In this document: piece by piece, positions 21,801-33,432 of the stretch
How the letters are laid out: each line of letters begins with the position of its first letter
Numbering within the stretch: the stretch's first letter is position 1
Origin: Symbiodinium sp. CCMP2592
Lineage: Eukaryota > Sar > Dinophyceae > Suessiales > Symbiodiniaceae
Direction: 5' to 3'
DNA length: 64,000 bases
Assembly (NCBI GenBank): GCA_905221615.1
Contig: CAJNDT010006024.1
Location: 62,001 to 126,000, forward strand
Notes under the pieces: model-generated
What the model was told of the DNA's origin: nothing
Seen by the model: only the letters and a program-made list of their open reading frames with translations
The model's database searches: none
Translations under genes and position numbers: made by a program

Positions 21801-22774
21801 GGAGCCACGTCTCACGTGATACTGTATGACAGTGCGATCTCCTTTCGTCTAACTCTCTGTTGTGTAACTTTGCGCCGTCGCAGGTGTGATATTGAGACAA
21901 CATCCGCTCAAGAAGTGTGCGAATCGCTCCGAACAACATTTGCATGGCTTTCGACATGACAGGTAAGCATGACTCGAACATCGCCACACGATGCAGTTGC
22001 GTGTGCTCTCCAACACAGTTCCCGATCAGAATGCTCACAAAGGCCTCTGTTCAGCCAAGATGACTCAGTTCACAAGCACTCGTCGGGATTGGCAAGCGTG
22101 GCAGCACGGCTTTTCCTGATAGTCCACCCTCATCTCGGGCACTGCCAGCCTGATATCAAGCGCTTCGGCAGAGTCAAGGTTACTCACGGTTTCCCGCGAC
22201 GTAGAGACACAGTCATGTCTTCTGCCCTAGCCTCAACTCCATTTCTTGTTGGAGCCGGCCTACAGCCGCGCAAAACTGCTTTCTACCGCGTCGGATGCAG
22301 TAGCACAGAGGTCCAGCCAAGCTGCAAGGTACAAGGCTCAGCCTCGGCTGCCTCGTCCTGCGCTTGGGCTACCGCTGTTGACAAGAACTGGGGTGATGTT
22401 GCCGATATCCTCCGCTTCAGACGGTTTGCAACCGCTGACGGCCCTAGGCGACCTGTGGAGAAAACAAATACGAGTAGGCTGCAGGCTTGCAATCGAGCTC
22501 AGTGAGCTCAGACTCTCGCCCGTCGACCGATACCTTCTGCCGCGAAGATTGAGGAACCTGCAAGAAAAAGAAGGCGGGCTCTCGGCGGGCGCTCGGCCTG
22601 CTTCCTCAAGCGAGCCTCGTCGGAGTCCCGCAATTTGTTTGCACACACCTGCAGCACCTGAGCAAAAGCTCCCGCCACAGGCCAACATCCAAGTGCCATT
22701 TCAAGTGCAGGCTGCCTTCGGAAACTCCAACGACGCGATGTGAGACACTTGGGACCCTCCGTGGCCATCAAAAA
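18888..22774 (-). CDS. PP2C-type protein phosphatase, N-terminal/central exons
   Basis: This is the upstream half of the same phosphatase gene. Exon 22774-22735 encodes FDGHGGSQVSHIA. It is preceded by an AG acceptor and starts with two bases that would complete a Val codon, giving the canonical VFDGHGG metal-binding motif. Exon 19081-19038 encodes SWPGSTAIVALLDKT (the GSTA motif). Exon 18952-~18893 encodes DSRSVTVANCGDSRAVLCRN. The join between these last two keeps phase through a GC donor. An exon near 22457-22310 (SAVANRLKRRI) may follow FDGHGG. Exons between 22.3 and 19.1 kb, and those upstream of 22.77 kb that should carry the start, were not resolved. The next exon is at 11281, so the intervening intron now holds the 7.4-kb retroelement. 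Confidence 0.8.
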
Positions 22775-25700
22775 CTGCAAATAGTGCCTCTCAAACGACA
22801 CGACTCACGGCTGCCACACTTCGCCCCGATCGCTGTGTCACATGCGAAGGCATGGGTCGTTCGTCGCAGCGACAACTGCAAGCGAAAGACAATGGGACTG
22901 TCATACCAAGACCCCGACCACAGTCTCTAGCACATGCACTTGGTGATTGCATCCATGAGATTTGGACCGTGGAGAGAGCAGATCGTACCCCATGGCATCT
23001 ACGAACATCAAGTTGAATAAGCAGTGACGAGCAGGAGTTTCGCTGCTGGCAAAAAAACTCCTCGACAGGAAGGATGTGCCAGTTGAAAACGGTTCGCTGT
23101 TACGCACGCACCGAAGCAATGCGAGTGCTTTTGACAGGAGCTGGCTGCAGTGGACAGTCACTGGGCCGCACAAATAAAGTATTCACGCTCATTTAAGCGC
23201 TTCATCTCGGCATCTTGTCGAAGCGGGCATGGTCAAGCACAAGACGACAAGACGACAGCTTTAGGACCATCCCAAACATCTGCGAATTCTGCCCCCAATG
23301 TTGGCTGCCAGTGCTGTCCTGGTGTGCCAGTGGCTCCGGCAAGGTCGCAGCAATGCAGGTGGCGTCCTGGACATAGCTTTTTCTGCGACAAGCTGTGGTC
23401 TCCACTGGCGGCTGGCAGCTTCACGTTAACGTCCTGGCCTCCATGGCAGCCCGCCAACCCTGCATCTCGCACACCGCCCACTCCAAGCCGTGCCCATTGC
23501 CTCCTCACAGGTGCTCATGTCAGCAGAACACTTCCGTCGGATGCTGTTGGACACCCAGAAACACGGCACGGGAACGCTGGCTGCGGGCATCCCGAAAGGG
23601 GATTCCCAGCTGATTCTACGACGACATGTCAAAAGCAGGCTGTTCATGCACTTCACAACTCAGTGCGAAGTCACGTCGACCCATGAGGGGATCTTGGTGA
23701 CCCAAAGTGGTGTCCTTCTGTCTTCTTCTGCCGGAGCGGGCCCCCGACTCGAGCTCCTGGCGGCCAGCAGCTGCCAGGATAGCGCGAGCGAGAGTTGTGC
23801 AACTGCAGAGTGTTGCGCAGCGGCCTCCAACAGATGATGTCTCAGAGAGCATGCCTCCGAAGAGCTTCCAGATCACCACACCAATCGTGGCTACCATTAC
23901 CTTCACGGGAGCAGCCACGAGGCATAAAGAGTTCTTGCTCCAATGCGACCTCAAGCAGGAACTTGCTCGGGCACTGGCTGTTTTTCGAAAGACATCATGC
24001 ATCAGATCGCTGCCCGGGAAGCGCTCGATAAGAAACACTACTATCAAGAACACGTACAGGTCCTGCAATGACGTCGGCGCAAGAGGTTCTCAAATGAACG
24101 CTGTGCCAGCTGTGCAGGGTCCCGCAGAATGCTCCACAGGAGCTGCCCCATCCTTTCAAAGCTGGAAGTGGGAATTCTCAAGCTTCGAAGCCGAGCAACC
24201 CATGCCTCTGCGGCACAGGCGGCACCAAGTCTGCGATTGTTACGCCACCGAATTGCAGATATGTCTTTGGGAGCAGCTCGTTAAAACACTGCCTGTTTAT
24301 GGCTATTGTCGAATCTCTGGGGCTGCATGTTGCCTTGATATGCAGTCCTTGCTGCAATGGGCGGCTGGATTCTGCCCCTGATAAACCATGTTGAACCTCT
24401 GTTCTTGAGCCTGGCCAGCGATAAAGCGCCTGAAGGACAAGCCTAGAGAGCAGTCAAGCAATCAACTAGGGCCTAGGGCTTCGCCAGGATGGCTGACCAC
24501 ATGAAAGCATTGTCGTCTTGGCATGCCGCCTTTACGCGGAGGAGGCGGAGCACAAGGAAGTGCAGTTTTTTGCACTGGCTGCAGAGTTGAGGCATTGATA
24601 CACCCACACTGACAGAGGACTCGTTGACCCTGGGCCGAGACCACTCCAAGACATCCGTTTCTCCGTCTGGAGGATTTGTCGAACTTGGTCCCTACCCAAG
24701 GTGTGTTGCCGAGGAGTCTGTCCTAGACTGATGCGAGGGAATGTGTTTGCCGACTGGACGCATGACCCGCTTCGCCAAATACGGTCCGTACGACGACCTT
24801 TGGTATCCTTGTTGATGTTGTATCCCAACTCCCAAGTCCAAGAATGCGCGAATGCGTGACTGGATGGGGCCCCTGCGCAGAAGTAGCTTCTTTCTCAGTT
24901 CCAGCGCAAGTGCAAGGTGTCATGGGTACATCCAGGGATGTAGGACTTCAGGCTTCGTCGATGGAAGCCTTCAGCAATTCTGCATCCTGGCGCAGGGCGC
25001 GGACATGCCGTCCGGGCTGCTGCCGCTGCTAAAGAAGTGACAACTCACAGGAAGCGACTCAAGCTCAGAGCCCAGCCAAGTCCGTGTTCCTTGGGTTGCG
25101 TCTTCTTCTGAAACGATAAACTTGCTTCAGCCATTTCGCCGAGACTCACAACTTTCAACCACGATGTAAGACCAGCGATTAGCACCACAACCTGTCAGAC
25201 GACATCGGTGCACAAATCAACTTTACTTTCCCAAGCCCTTCGTCTGAGCTATGACAAGTAAACGACATGTGGTAGTAACATGGCATGGTCCAATTAACCA
25301 AGTACTTCACCGACTTTTGCCGCTTGCGTCTACGACAAGAGCCACAAATGCAATTGACGGGGTCTCTGACATGTTTACATGTATGTATGCGGATGTGTAT
25401 GCAATCGGTGTGCTTAAACAGATGTTGTTCAAACACACACTGGGCTGTTTGTCATGGTGGGTCGCGGTCACTTTCCAACTTTGCCCCCTGCCAGGCCGCT
25501 TTGACCACACAAAGGCGGGCCTCAAAGCGTCCGGTGGGAGGCCTAGTTGGGTCCCACAGGTCCCCCATCCCCGTCTTCGAAGCTACGCCTGGGCTTCGGA
25601 TACCGATGGCGTCCGACCGGCCCTCACTGAAGAAAGAGATTCAGTGAGCGGCAGGCACAAATACAGCAACTTTGCAGCTTCGCATACCGCGGAATCTGTT

Positions 25701-28100
25701 GGCTTGTTTAGCACTCTGCTGCCCGTCTATCCTCGTTGGCTCATCCCCGTCATCTTATCATCCACATTTATCGACGCATTCAGTGTCAAGCACCTAGTAT
25801 CTCCGTGTCGATCTATCTATCTGCTCACCTATCTCTCCACCTACGTGCCAGTCCATCTATCTGTCTACGTACTGTGTTCTGCTGGTCACATATGTCACAT
25901 CATCATATATCATCTTGCTTTAAGAAAGCGCTCGATCTGCCTGCAGGAAGTCTTCCTAGGGTCCTAGACCTGAACTCTAAACCTGAGGCCTTGCCGCCGG
26001 GCCCCATGAACACCGTGCACAAACCATTGCCCCAAGACGCGAAGCCCGGCTCCTGCAGCCTGCAGTACCCTTGCAGTCCCTGTACTTCTGCATTCCTAGC
26101 GCATTCTGCGATCCAGCATTGCCAAGGAAGAATGCAAACACAAAATCCGCGTAGCTCTGAAACTTCTGGATGCTGGTTGGTGTTCCATTGACTTATTGTT
26201 TTCTTGGTTCCGCCTGGACGAAACCAATCGAGACTAGTTCTCCGGACAATGTGGGTGCACACTATGGGGTTCTAATATCAATGGAATTGCCGTCGTTCTC
26301 GTGAGGGCACCGGTTCTTGATTTTAAGGCTATGGTGCCAAATGAGGCCGAGGCAATGGATGCTGCGGGTATTGTGTCAAAACACAGCAGCATGCCGGGCA
26401 CTTCCGATTCTGTGCGAGGCCCGCGGCTGTCAGAGCTGGGAATGCATTCACCTCGAACCATGGTGCCTGCACGATCATCAGCGAAGCTCCAATCACGCCA
26501 ACAACGAACCTCGGCGGTGCTGCATGCGATGATGTCTCGCTTCGCAGTAGAGTCGCGGAGGCTCAGCTTCAGGCTTGTCGGAAGCATTCGAACCTTCCTT
26601 CGCAATGTGCTCGTCGCTCATGAGAGACCCGGACGTCTTCGATCTGCTGTCGAGGGCACCCGAGTCTTTCGTTCCTGCCGCAGTATCGGAACTATCGAAA
26701 GTGGTCACAATGCGACTCCGTGCAAAGATATCACAGGCAAGGACGAGCTCCTGTTCTCGTGCCTCTGCGGCTGCCACTAGTTCTGCTGGGCACCGGGGAC
26801 ATCTGCCAGGCTTGGCTTGGCCATCGCTTCGTGCGAACGTAGCAGACCCTCTGCCTTCAGCGACAATTGGCGAGTCGACATGGCGCGGCGAACAGGGCTT
26901 CCCAGTCCAGGAGTGCAAAGTCTTGGCAAACAGCCCTGTGCTGGATGCGATGAACTTGACATGACTCCTCGAAGCAAAAGTCCTAGCTGCTCAGCTAACC
27001 TATGTCGTGGCTTCTGCGAAAGATGATAGGCGAATCAATGTTACAAGGCCTGCATCCACTCGATAGTGTCACCGGCCCAAAGGTAGCAGGTAGCTTGGGC
27101 CACAGCTGTGCATGTCTTCTGCCACCCAATCGTCCATGGTACGGACGAACTCATGGTCTGCCAGAACTTGTGTCATTAGGGGGCACCTCGGCATAGAACA
27201 GCGGGGTATTAGGAAAACAAAGTCTCTCCGGCCTCGATGTAACTCTCTGACCGCGAAACACTGGCGTGAACCAGAGCTCTTGTTTTAGATGGAAAGGTGA
27301 AGCCTGGAGAATCTTTTGGGAGATCGGTCTTCCTTGCGCCTATTGAAATTTGTATACTCCGCGTGGTGCCGCACATCCTCACGAATCCTTTTATCCATTC
27401 TTCTGCCCTCGCGTTGGACATTTAGGCGCCGAGTTCTGCACCCTCCGAGCTCACAGAATCGTCCGCACGACACACACTGCCAGAGATTTCGTGACAATAG
27501 CTCTGCAGCTGCCCGGCTATCGAAACGACATGACAGGATACGCGAGATGCAGACGTTGAACAGCAGATGCGTGGTGCAAACCAGCATCGACAGACCGCCA
27601 TCGACTCCCATTCCTGAGCTGTCCTCTTGGCGCGAACAGCACCGATCCTCTGACAAACACCAGACAACAAGCGGCACGCGACACGATGCGCAAGCTGAAG
27701 AGGGTTCTTGCAGCGCAGAGATTGTAGAATGGACACGTCACCAGCTGAAAAAGCACAAGTACCGAGTGGAACTGCACAAGAGGCTTTGCAGCTTGGTTTT
27801 CGGTCGGGCAATCTGATAGGATCTCGTCAAGAATGCGCACAAAAGGCTGCAACACGTACTATCTGCTTCAGCAGGAGCAGCAAGGACGGGCATCGACAAT
27901 ATCAACCAGGAATTCTGAAATTGTCAGAGTGAGAACAGCATCTTGCCTTTGCCCAGCGAGAACGCTCACTTCTCGTTGGCGCCACTCAGGACCATGTACC
28001 TCGCAAGATTGGGAGCGGCTCTGCTAGGGAAAAGCCGATCGGTTGCAAGGCCGGCAATTCATATTAACATGACTTGGCCCCGCGAGTCATCTAAATGGGC
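22775..28100 (-). other. unassigned region with candidate minus-strand exons
   Basis: No family is recognised. Exon-like minus-strand stretches include 24068-23800 (two hydrophobic segments, LYVFLIVVFLIERF and VMVATIGVVIWKLF, suggesting a membrane protein), 26850-26500 (CPRCPAELVAAAEAREQELV followed by a Ser/Asp-rich stretch), 26530-26270, 27420-27300 (basic, REDVRHHAEYTNFNRRKEDR) and 27855-27710 (FVRILDEILSDCPTENQ). The missing 5' exons of the PP2C gene should lie just right of 22,775. A degenerate CTAT/CTGT run is at about 25,800-25,870. I see no RNA genes. Confidence 0.25.
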
Positions 28101-28344
28101 ACGGCTTGGCTTCAGCTGTTTGCGCATGTCGCAGTGCCCTGATCAAAGCACAAGCTCCAGTGCTGCAGTTCAGCTGTTCTGGGAAAAGCGGCATTGCTAC
28201 CGTGCCTGAGCGTCGGAAGAGCTTCGATGACATTCATGCTCTTCCTCAGATGGGGCATTCTTATTTGCAGAGAAGCGGTTAACAAGGGAATTTGAAGGAT
28301 CGTGTGGCACTGACCTGAGGGCAGATGGATTCAATCCAAAAGTC

Positions 28345-28752
28345 AATCTCATCTCGTTTTCCAGACGAAGAAGTCGCCGTTCCATATTTTTTCGGCCAGG
28401 AACCTTCATGCACATTCGGGAAATCAGTCAAACTGCGGTCAGATCTAGCCCTAACAGTCAAGTGCACACCTACGCGAAGACACCAAGCTGCCGTGCTGCC
28501 GTTGCATGTTCTGCTACTCGTTTGACCCTTTCCCGAGGCTCGGGCCTTGCCGTGGAACTTCCAGGAAATCGAGCGGAAGGCTTCCTTTGGCGTCTGGACC
28601 TGAAGGGCAAGCGGCAAGTGCCTTATGTGCCTTGCCGCTCGGCAACCACATCACTGGCGACTGGATGAGCAGCTGACCCTACCGAAATCGTCTCGATATT
28701 CAAGCTTGATGTCACCATCGACCGTAGACATCTCCAATGGGCGATTGTCCAA
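28345..28752 (-). CDS. SART1: SART1/Snu66-type U4/U6.U5 tri-snRNP protein, C-terminal exons
   Basis: SART1 (Snu66/110K) belongs to the U4/U6.U5 tri-snRNP and is needed for spliceosome activation in the nucleus. Three small exons match the conserved C-terminus of the family in order: 28752-28678 (PLEMSTVDGDIKLEYRDDFG), 28599-28546 (VQTPKEAFRSISWKFHGK) and 28403-~28345 (VPGRKNMERRLLRLENEM). The first join keeps phase with a GT donor and the second uses a GC donor. TPKEAFR...FHGK is the family signature. A last exon may lie near 28,150-28,110 (ALRHAQTAEAKP). The upstream exons that hold the rest of the protein were not identified and may lie to 29.6 kb. The PPR gene begins only 1.2 kb beyond, so the gene may be short or partial. 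Confidence 0.7.
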
Positions 28753-28979
28753 CTTGCGGATCCTGTGAGAGTCCTTCGAGGCCATACAAGACAGGGCCAT
28801 GATGTCTGAGCGTCTCAATGCCACAGCACCAACTATCTCGCCTGGTCACAGCCGATCTGCGATCGAGCCCGGAGGTACTCAAGCCCACTGGCACCTCGAA
28901 GACAAGCTCTCAGGCAGCATTTTCTGAGGGGTCGCAAGCATCGAATGGATTCGAATCGGCTGCCGGCAGCTGAGGTCAA

Positions 28980-29581
28980 GAGACTCCTCGATCAGCGTCT
29001 GTTCCTGGCATGACGTGCTGCCACAAAGCAATGCTGCACGAAGGAGGCCCCAATAATGAATAGCGGATCTGGCCAGGTCTTCTTCTGCATCTTTCGTTGC
29101 AGCCAAGACCTGCAACTGATCGGAGGTTTCTACTCATGGCTGCTTTCACCGAACTTCGAGCCCAGGCGCTTCCTCGGGCAGGCCCGCTTTTCGGGCTTTT
29201 CGCTCACCGGCTGCAACACCCTTACGCTGGGTTGCCTGCAGCGGATCAATTACACACGAGTCGGTCTGTGCCTGTACCTGTAGGGCGACCGCACTGAAGA
29301 TTACATAGCAAAAGGCAAGGCCTGCTGCTTGTACAGCGTGGAACCCCGGAAGCTTTCATGCTTCAACGTCTCGATCTTTTCAAGTGGAGTCTGCACCACG
29401 TTGCAGAACCTGTATAGCTTCGATCGCCGGCTTGTTTCATTGCGCGAAGATAGGCAGATATCGAGGGGTACATGATATGAAACTGAGCTGCAGGCTCTGT
29501 TGTGGCGGTCAATGCCACATTGCTGTCTGCTTCTTTCTTTAGCCCCAGTAGTTCTGCCAAACAGCAGGCAGGATCACTCAT
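28980..29581 (-). CDS. unidentified exons upstream of the SART1-like exons
   Basis: Coding-looking stretches on the minus strand are 29581-29400 (MSDPACCLAELLGLKKEA at an ATG), 29250-29140 (ATQRKGVAAGERKARKAG) and 29110-28990 (VLAATKDAEEDLARSAIHY), the last preceded by an AG acceptor. They could be earlier exons of the SART1-like gene, which normally has a long helical, charged N-terminal region, or a separate gene. Neither reading is proved. Confidence 0.3.
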
Positions 29582-29926
29582 ACTAGTCTCTCTAATCTAG
29601 AACGTAGCATCTCACCCCGGCATGGAAAGGCCTTTTTCCTTCTGATCCTTCACCTCATCCTCCTAGCACAGAAGCTCTTCGTAGCGTCAGAATCTGGAGC
29701 ATTCTAATCTCGAGCACGGCCTCCTCACCGCCCATGCCCTGGATGCGCTCCGAAACCTGCAAGGAGTTTTGATTTTATCCCGCTCAGAAACTAGCAGATG
29801 CTGGTGGTGTCGTCCAAGCCTGTGTCAATGCGGCTTCTCCCTTTTTGGCTTGGCCTGGGAGCTGCGTCTTTACCACGAGCCAGGTAGGACTGCTACGACT
29901 GATCGAGCCTGTGTCAGCACGTTTGA

Positions 29927-31612
29927 CTAGGCGGCGTTGCTTGGAAAGCTGCTCATACAGCTCCGGGTCCTGCCATGACGGCAAATGGGTGGACGTAAGA
30001 TCAGGTGGGGCTGCGGCTCCTCTTCGTCAGAGCCGGCATCATCAGGCCGAGCCGGACCTGTCAATCTTTCTGCCCATGGCATGACCCCGCAATTTTCGGC
30101 ATTAGCGCATGCGATGACTGCTATATCATAAGCAGTCAGAGCTGCTGGTTCCGTAGGGTCAAGCTCGTGCAAGCCAGCCAAGCTTTGTGGCCAAGCCCCT
30201 TGACTTGCACAGGCGCTCATAGCAGCATTGCATGCAACTGGATCGCCTTCTACGGCCAAATTCACTAATCCCTCGAGCAAGCACAATGCTGACTGCCATC
30301 TGCCCCCGCGCTCACAGGCCACAATGGAATCGGTGCATGTGTGAGCATCGCAAGAGGGCATTGCAAGTGCCTCCGACCCGAGAAGCAGAGACCTCTCCCA
30401 TCTGTTGGCATGAGTACACGCCGTGATGACCACGCTATGTGTGATCAGGTCTCTCTGCAAATACCGTGCATCCAGTTCGCTCAGCCAATAGAAGGCATGT
30501 TGCCACTGTGTCTTAGAGCTGGCTCTCAGAAGTGTGTGGAAGGTGATGAGGTCTGGAAGTAAGCGGTGGCTCTGGAGTTGTTCGAGCAGCAAGATGGCTT
30601 CCATCCACTCGCCACCGCCGAAGGCAGACAAGGCAGCGTTGAAGGTGACGAGGGTCGGCTGCAGCTTGCCCAGCAGAAGAGACTGCAAGAAAAACATCGC
30701 CAACGTCCAATCCTTTGAAGTGCTGATTATTGAGTTGTAGCTGATGACATCTGGTTGCACGTTCTGCATCGACAACATCTCAAACAACGCCAAAGCCTGC
30801 TGCCACTGGGAACACTTCTCGCAGGCGCTGATGGCAGCATTGTAAGCATTTACTGTTTGTGTCCGAACTCGACCTCGTTGCAACGATATCACGCTGGCCA
30901 AGGCTTGCTGCCATTGGTTTTCCGTCTCGCATGCGCCTATGCATGAGCTGTGCATGACTCCATCCGGCTGGACGCTGCATGCCGGCGCCTCTGACAGAAG
31001 CACCAATACTCTTTGCCAAAGCTCTAGTCTCGCACCATTCCTGTAGCCATTTCTGCAAGAATTCATTGTAGCACTCAGCGTCATCTGCGTGCATCTTACT
31101 GAGCTTCCAGTCATCCAGGACAGCAGCCCACCAGCGTGGACCCAGTGTGAGCGTCTTGCGAAGGCTGAAATGACGGTGTTGGACAAGACTGCGTCCTTTT
31201 CATAGCTATTCCGCGCACAGTCCGCGAGCAGATGGCATGCTTGCTTCCATTTGGCACTGATTGAAAAGGCATTAGCTGCTGAATTAAAGGAAACCGCAGT
31301 GAGCCTCAGATCACGACCTAACTTCCGAAGGTGCAGCGATGTTGTCTGCCACTGCTGTCCTCGACCACAAATCGTGAGCAGAGCATTTTGCAAGACAACG
31401 TCTGACTGAATTCCTTGAGTGGCCAAGTCTGCGACTGTCAAGATGGCTCTCGGCCACCGCTTTGCAGTGCTCCGCGAGACCGCTTCAGTGGATCGAAGCA
31501 AGCTTTCTTTGTGTCGGGACCCCTTGTTCACATGTGCGCCGGGCTTACTTCCAGCATCTTGGCTTCTCCAGTTGCGCTGCGTCCCCTCTGCCAGAACCGT
31601 GCCGACGACCAT
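29927..31612 (-). CDS. pentatricopeptide repeat (PPR) protein
   Basis: This is an intact single-exon gene of 561 aa. From about residue 55 the sequence is a run of roughly 35-residue helical repeats with the PPR pattern: SYNSIISTSKDWTLAMFFL, NAYNAAISACEKCSQWQQAL, TFNAALSAFGGGEWMEAILL, TFHTLLRASSKTQWQHAFYW. About eleven to thirteen repeats can be counted. PPR proteins bind organellar RNA and act in editing, stability or translation. The basic, Ser/Thr-rich first 50 residues could be a targeting peptide, though no clear bipartite plastid signal is visible. The last 40 residues are acidic, then Arg/Ser-rich. The family is greatly expanded in dinoflagellates and often intronless, as here. The ATG at 31612 gives the longest frame. 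Confidence 0.9.
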   Translation of the reverse strand: MVVGTVLAEGTQRNWRSQDAGSKPGAHVNKGSRHKESLLRSTEAVSRSTAKRWPRAILTVADLATQGIQSDVVLQNALLTICGRGQQWQTTSLHLRKLGRDLRLTAVSFNSAANAFSISAKWKQACHLLADCARNSYEKDAVLSNTVISAFARRSHWVHAGGLLSWMTGSSVRCTQMTLSATMNSCRNGYRNGARLELWQRVLVLLSEAPACSVQPDGVMHSSCIGACETENQWQQALASVISLQRGRVRTQTVNAYNAAISACEKCSQWQQALALFEMLSMQNVQPDVISYNSIISTSKDWTLAMFFLQSLLLGKLQPTLVTFNAALSAFGGGEWMEAILLLEQLQSHRLLPDLITFHTLLRASSKTQWQHAFYWLSELDARYLQRDLITHSVVITACTHANRWERSLLLGSEALAMPSCDAHTCTDSIVACERGGRWQSALCLLEGLVNLAVEGDPVACNAAMSACASQGAWPQSLAGLHELDPTEPAALTAYDIAVIACANAENCGVMPWAERLTGPARPDDAGSDEEEPQPHLILRPPICRHGRTRSCMSSFPSNAA

Positions 31613-31829
31613 GTATTCCTGTATGTATCATCATTGCGACTGGCACTCTAGAGCTGCGCTAGACGGACAGCTGTCGTTGCCGGCATCGTTGGAATCTGCA
31701 TCCGGTCCAGGAAGACGGGCCAGCACAATTAGTTGCGGACATCTGCACAGTCATGCGCAGCACCCTGGAGCCATAATTCGCATGTGCATACTGTAGACAG
31801 ACACGGACATGCCGTCAAGTACGAAAGTT

Positions 31830-32740
31830 GTTCGACCGTATCGCGCATGTTAAAAATCAGCTGTAGCGACATCTGCCGGCCTTTAACATGAACCTTGCTC
31901 GGATCACCAATCTGATCCTCTTTGTCTCCTGCCACCTGCGCATCATGATCTGCAAAAACTGGTATGTATGAACCACAACTTGCAGGCGCAAGAGCAACAG
32001 AAGTGTGGGCGTGCAAGGCATCAAAGCTTTTCCTGTTGGGCGATCCATGTCAGAGCAACACAGAAACACGACGACACAACTGGTTGTGAGACGAGCTGTA
32101 GTCCGAGTCCGAAAGCTCCGACCATGGAGCCACTTTCACCAACGCATCACCGCTTTGAACATACTCCACACCACGAGACCACGAGCTCATGCGCTCGAGT
32201 CTCTTGCCACTGTTCCGAACGACTGGCCTTGTCTGCCACGCCAATCGTATTTTCTTCATCCAGCGAAGGTGATACAAGCCCCAGGAGGCAAACGCGGCCT
32301 TGGGTCACCTTGTGGTGGCTGTCAAGTATAGCCGAATGAGTCGACCATCAGGAAGTCCTACGTGCCCGCAGCTTGACAAGCACCAAGAGGATGGGTCATC
32401 GCACCAGGTTCCGGCATGAGTTGGCAATCATTCCGTTTTAGGCCATGTCATGTACATGTAGCATCAGACTTTAAGGATTCGACGCCGGCATCAAAGCTCG
32501 TCACAGATCATGCCCGCTTGTTCAAAGATTGACCTTGGCGACTGTGTGTATGTGCATGAAACGTGTCCACAGTGTCCAAGAAACAGTAAAGATATTCGGT
32601 AAAGAGCAAGGTGGTAACGTCTGGGAACCTGAAAACACTTGGCAGCAAAGCCGTGTCCAACACCACGTGCCCTTGCCCAGGTGGCAGGGTATCACGAATT
32701 TTCGATGCCTCCTCACCGATGGAGCCGATCATAACCTGAA
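31830..32740 (-). CDS. unidentified exons upstream of the PPR gene
   Basis: Three exon-like stretches on the minus strand share good coding character: 32740-32508 (IGEEASKIRDTLPPGQGHVV then PDVTTLLFTEYLYCFLDTVD), 32240-32120 (SGDALVKVAPWSELSDSDY) and 31990-31830 (ADHDAQVAGDKEDQIGDPSK, GRQMSLQLIFNMRDTVEQ). The first is bordered by the purine and CA microsatellite at 32.76-32.93 kb, which would then be intronic. I do not recognise a family. Confidence 0.3.
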
Positions 32741-32756
32741 GATAAGAAAGAAAACA

Positions 32757-32820
32757 CAGAGAATGCATGAGAGAGCGAGACAGGGATTGAGAGATAGGGA
32801 GGGAGGCAAAGGCGGGAGGG

Positions 32821-32851
<31 letters not shown>

Positions 32852-32960
32852 GCCAGAACAAAACCAAAACGACGGACAGAAGGTGACACACACACACACG
32901 CACGCATGACACACACAGGGAGAGAGAAGACCAAAAGAGAAGAGTTGGAAAGACAGACAT
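32757..32960. repeat. GA-rich and CA-rich simple repeats
   Basis: GAGAGA runs (perfect at about 32,820-32,847) followed by an ACACAC run (about 32,886-32,903) and more purine-rich sequence. Open frames translated from this stretch are repeat artefacts. Confidence 0.85.
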
Positions 32961-33179
32961 GGGTTACACCAATGACACAAACCGGAGCTGCTTTCACGAT
33001 GATACCCTCACGGTGCTTAGAGACTGAACGCCCGTTCCCATTGACATGCAGAGCAAAGCACGGCATGACCGTCCACTCGAGAGCTTCGTCGCAGTGAGTT
33101 GCTCCACCAGAGAGGGTCCATACCGTAACGCCTGCACGGAAACGTCAACCGAAGACTCAGCACACCAACCGAAGCAGAG

Positions 33180-33268
33180 ATAGTAGTGGTCCTCGTAACA
33201 GTTGTAGTAGCACTGGTGAGAGTAGCAGGAGTAGTAGGATTAGTAGTAGTAGTAGTAGTAGTAGTAGA
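33180..33268. repeat. degenerate (TAG)n microsatellite at the LINE 3' end
   Basis: TAGTAG-type repeats with interruptions run up to the 3' end of the LINE. On the coding strand the element ends with three AATCT units followed by TAC repeats. A second TAG tract lies at the other end of the element. Confidence 0.8.
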
Positions 33269-33432
33269 TTAGATTAGATTTCCTCGCAGCGGAGGGAGTC
33301 CGCCATGCGACGAGTTAGAACGGGACTCGTTCCCGGCGCTTCAAGCGCTCAACCTTATGTTAAGGCGACTCCGACTGATTGCCACCGCCCCTGAGGGCCT
33401 TGTAAAGCATGGCAATTCAAGAATCAACGCAA

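Noticed and set aside
32713-33066. Signal-peptide-like or membrane frames over the GA/CA repeat
   Set aside because: Ser/Leu and Cys/Val runs come from translated dinucleotide repeats.
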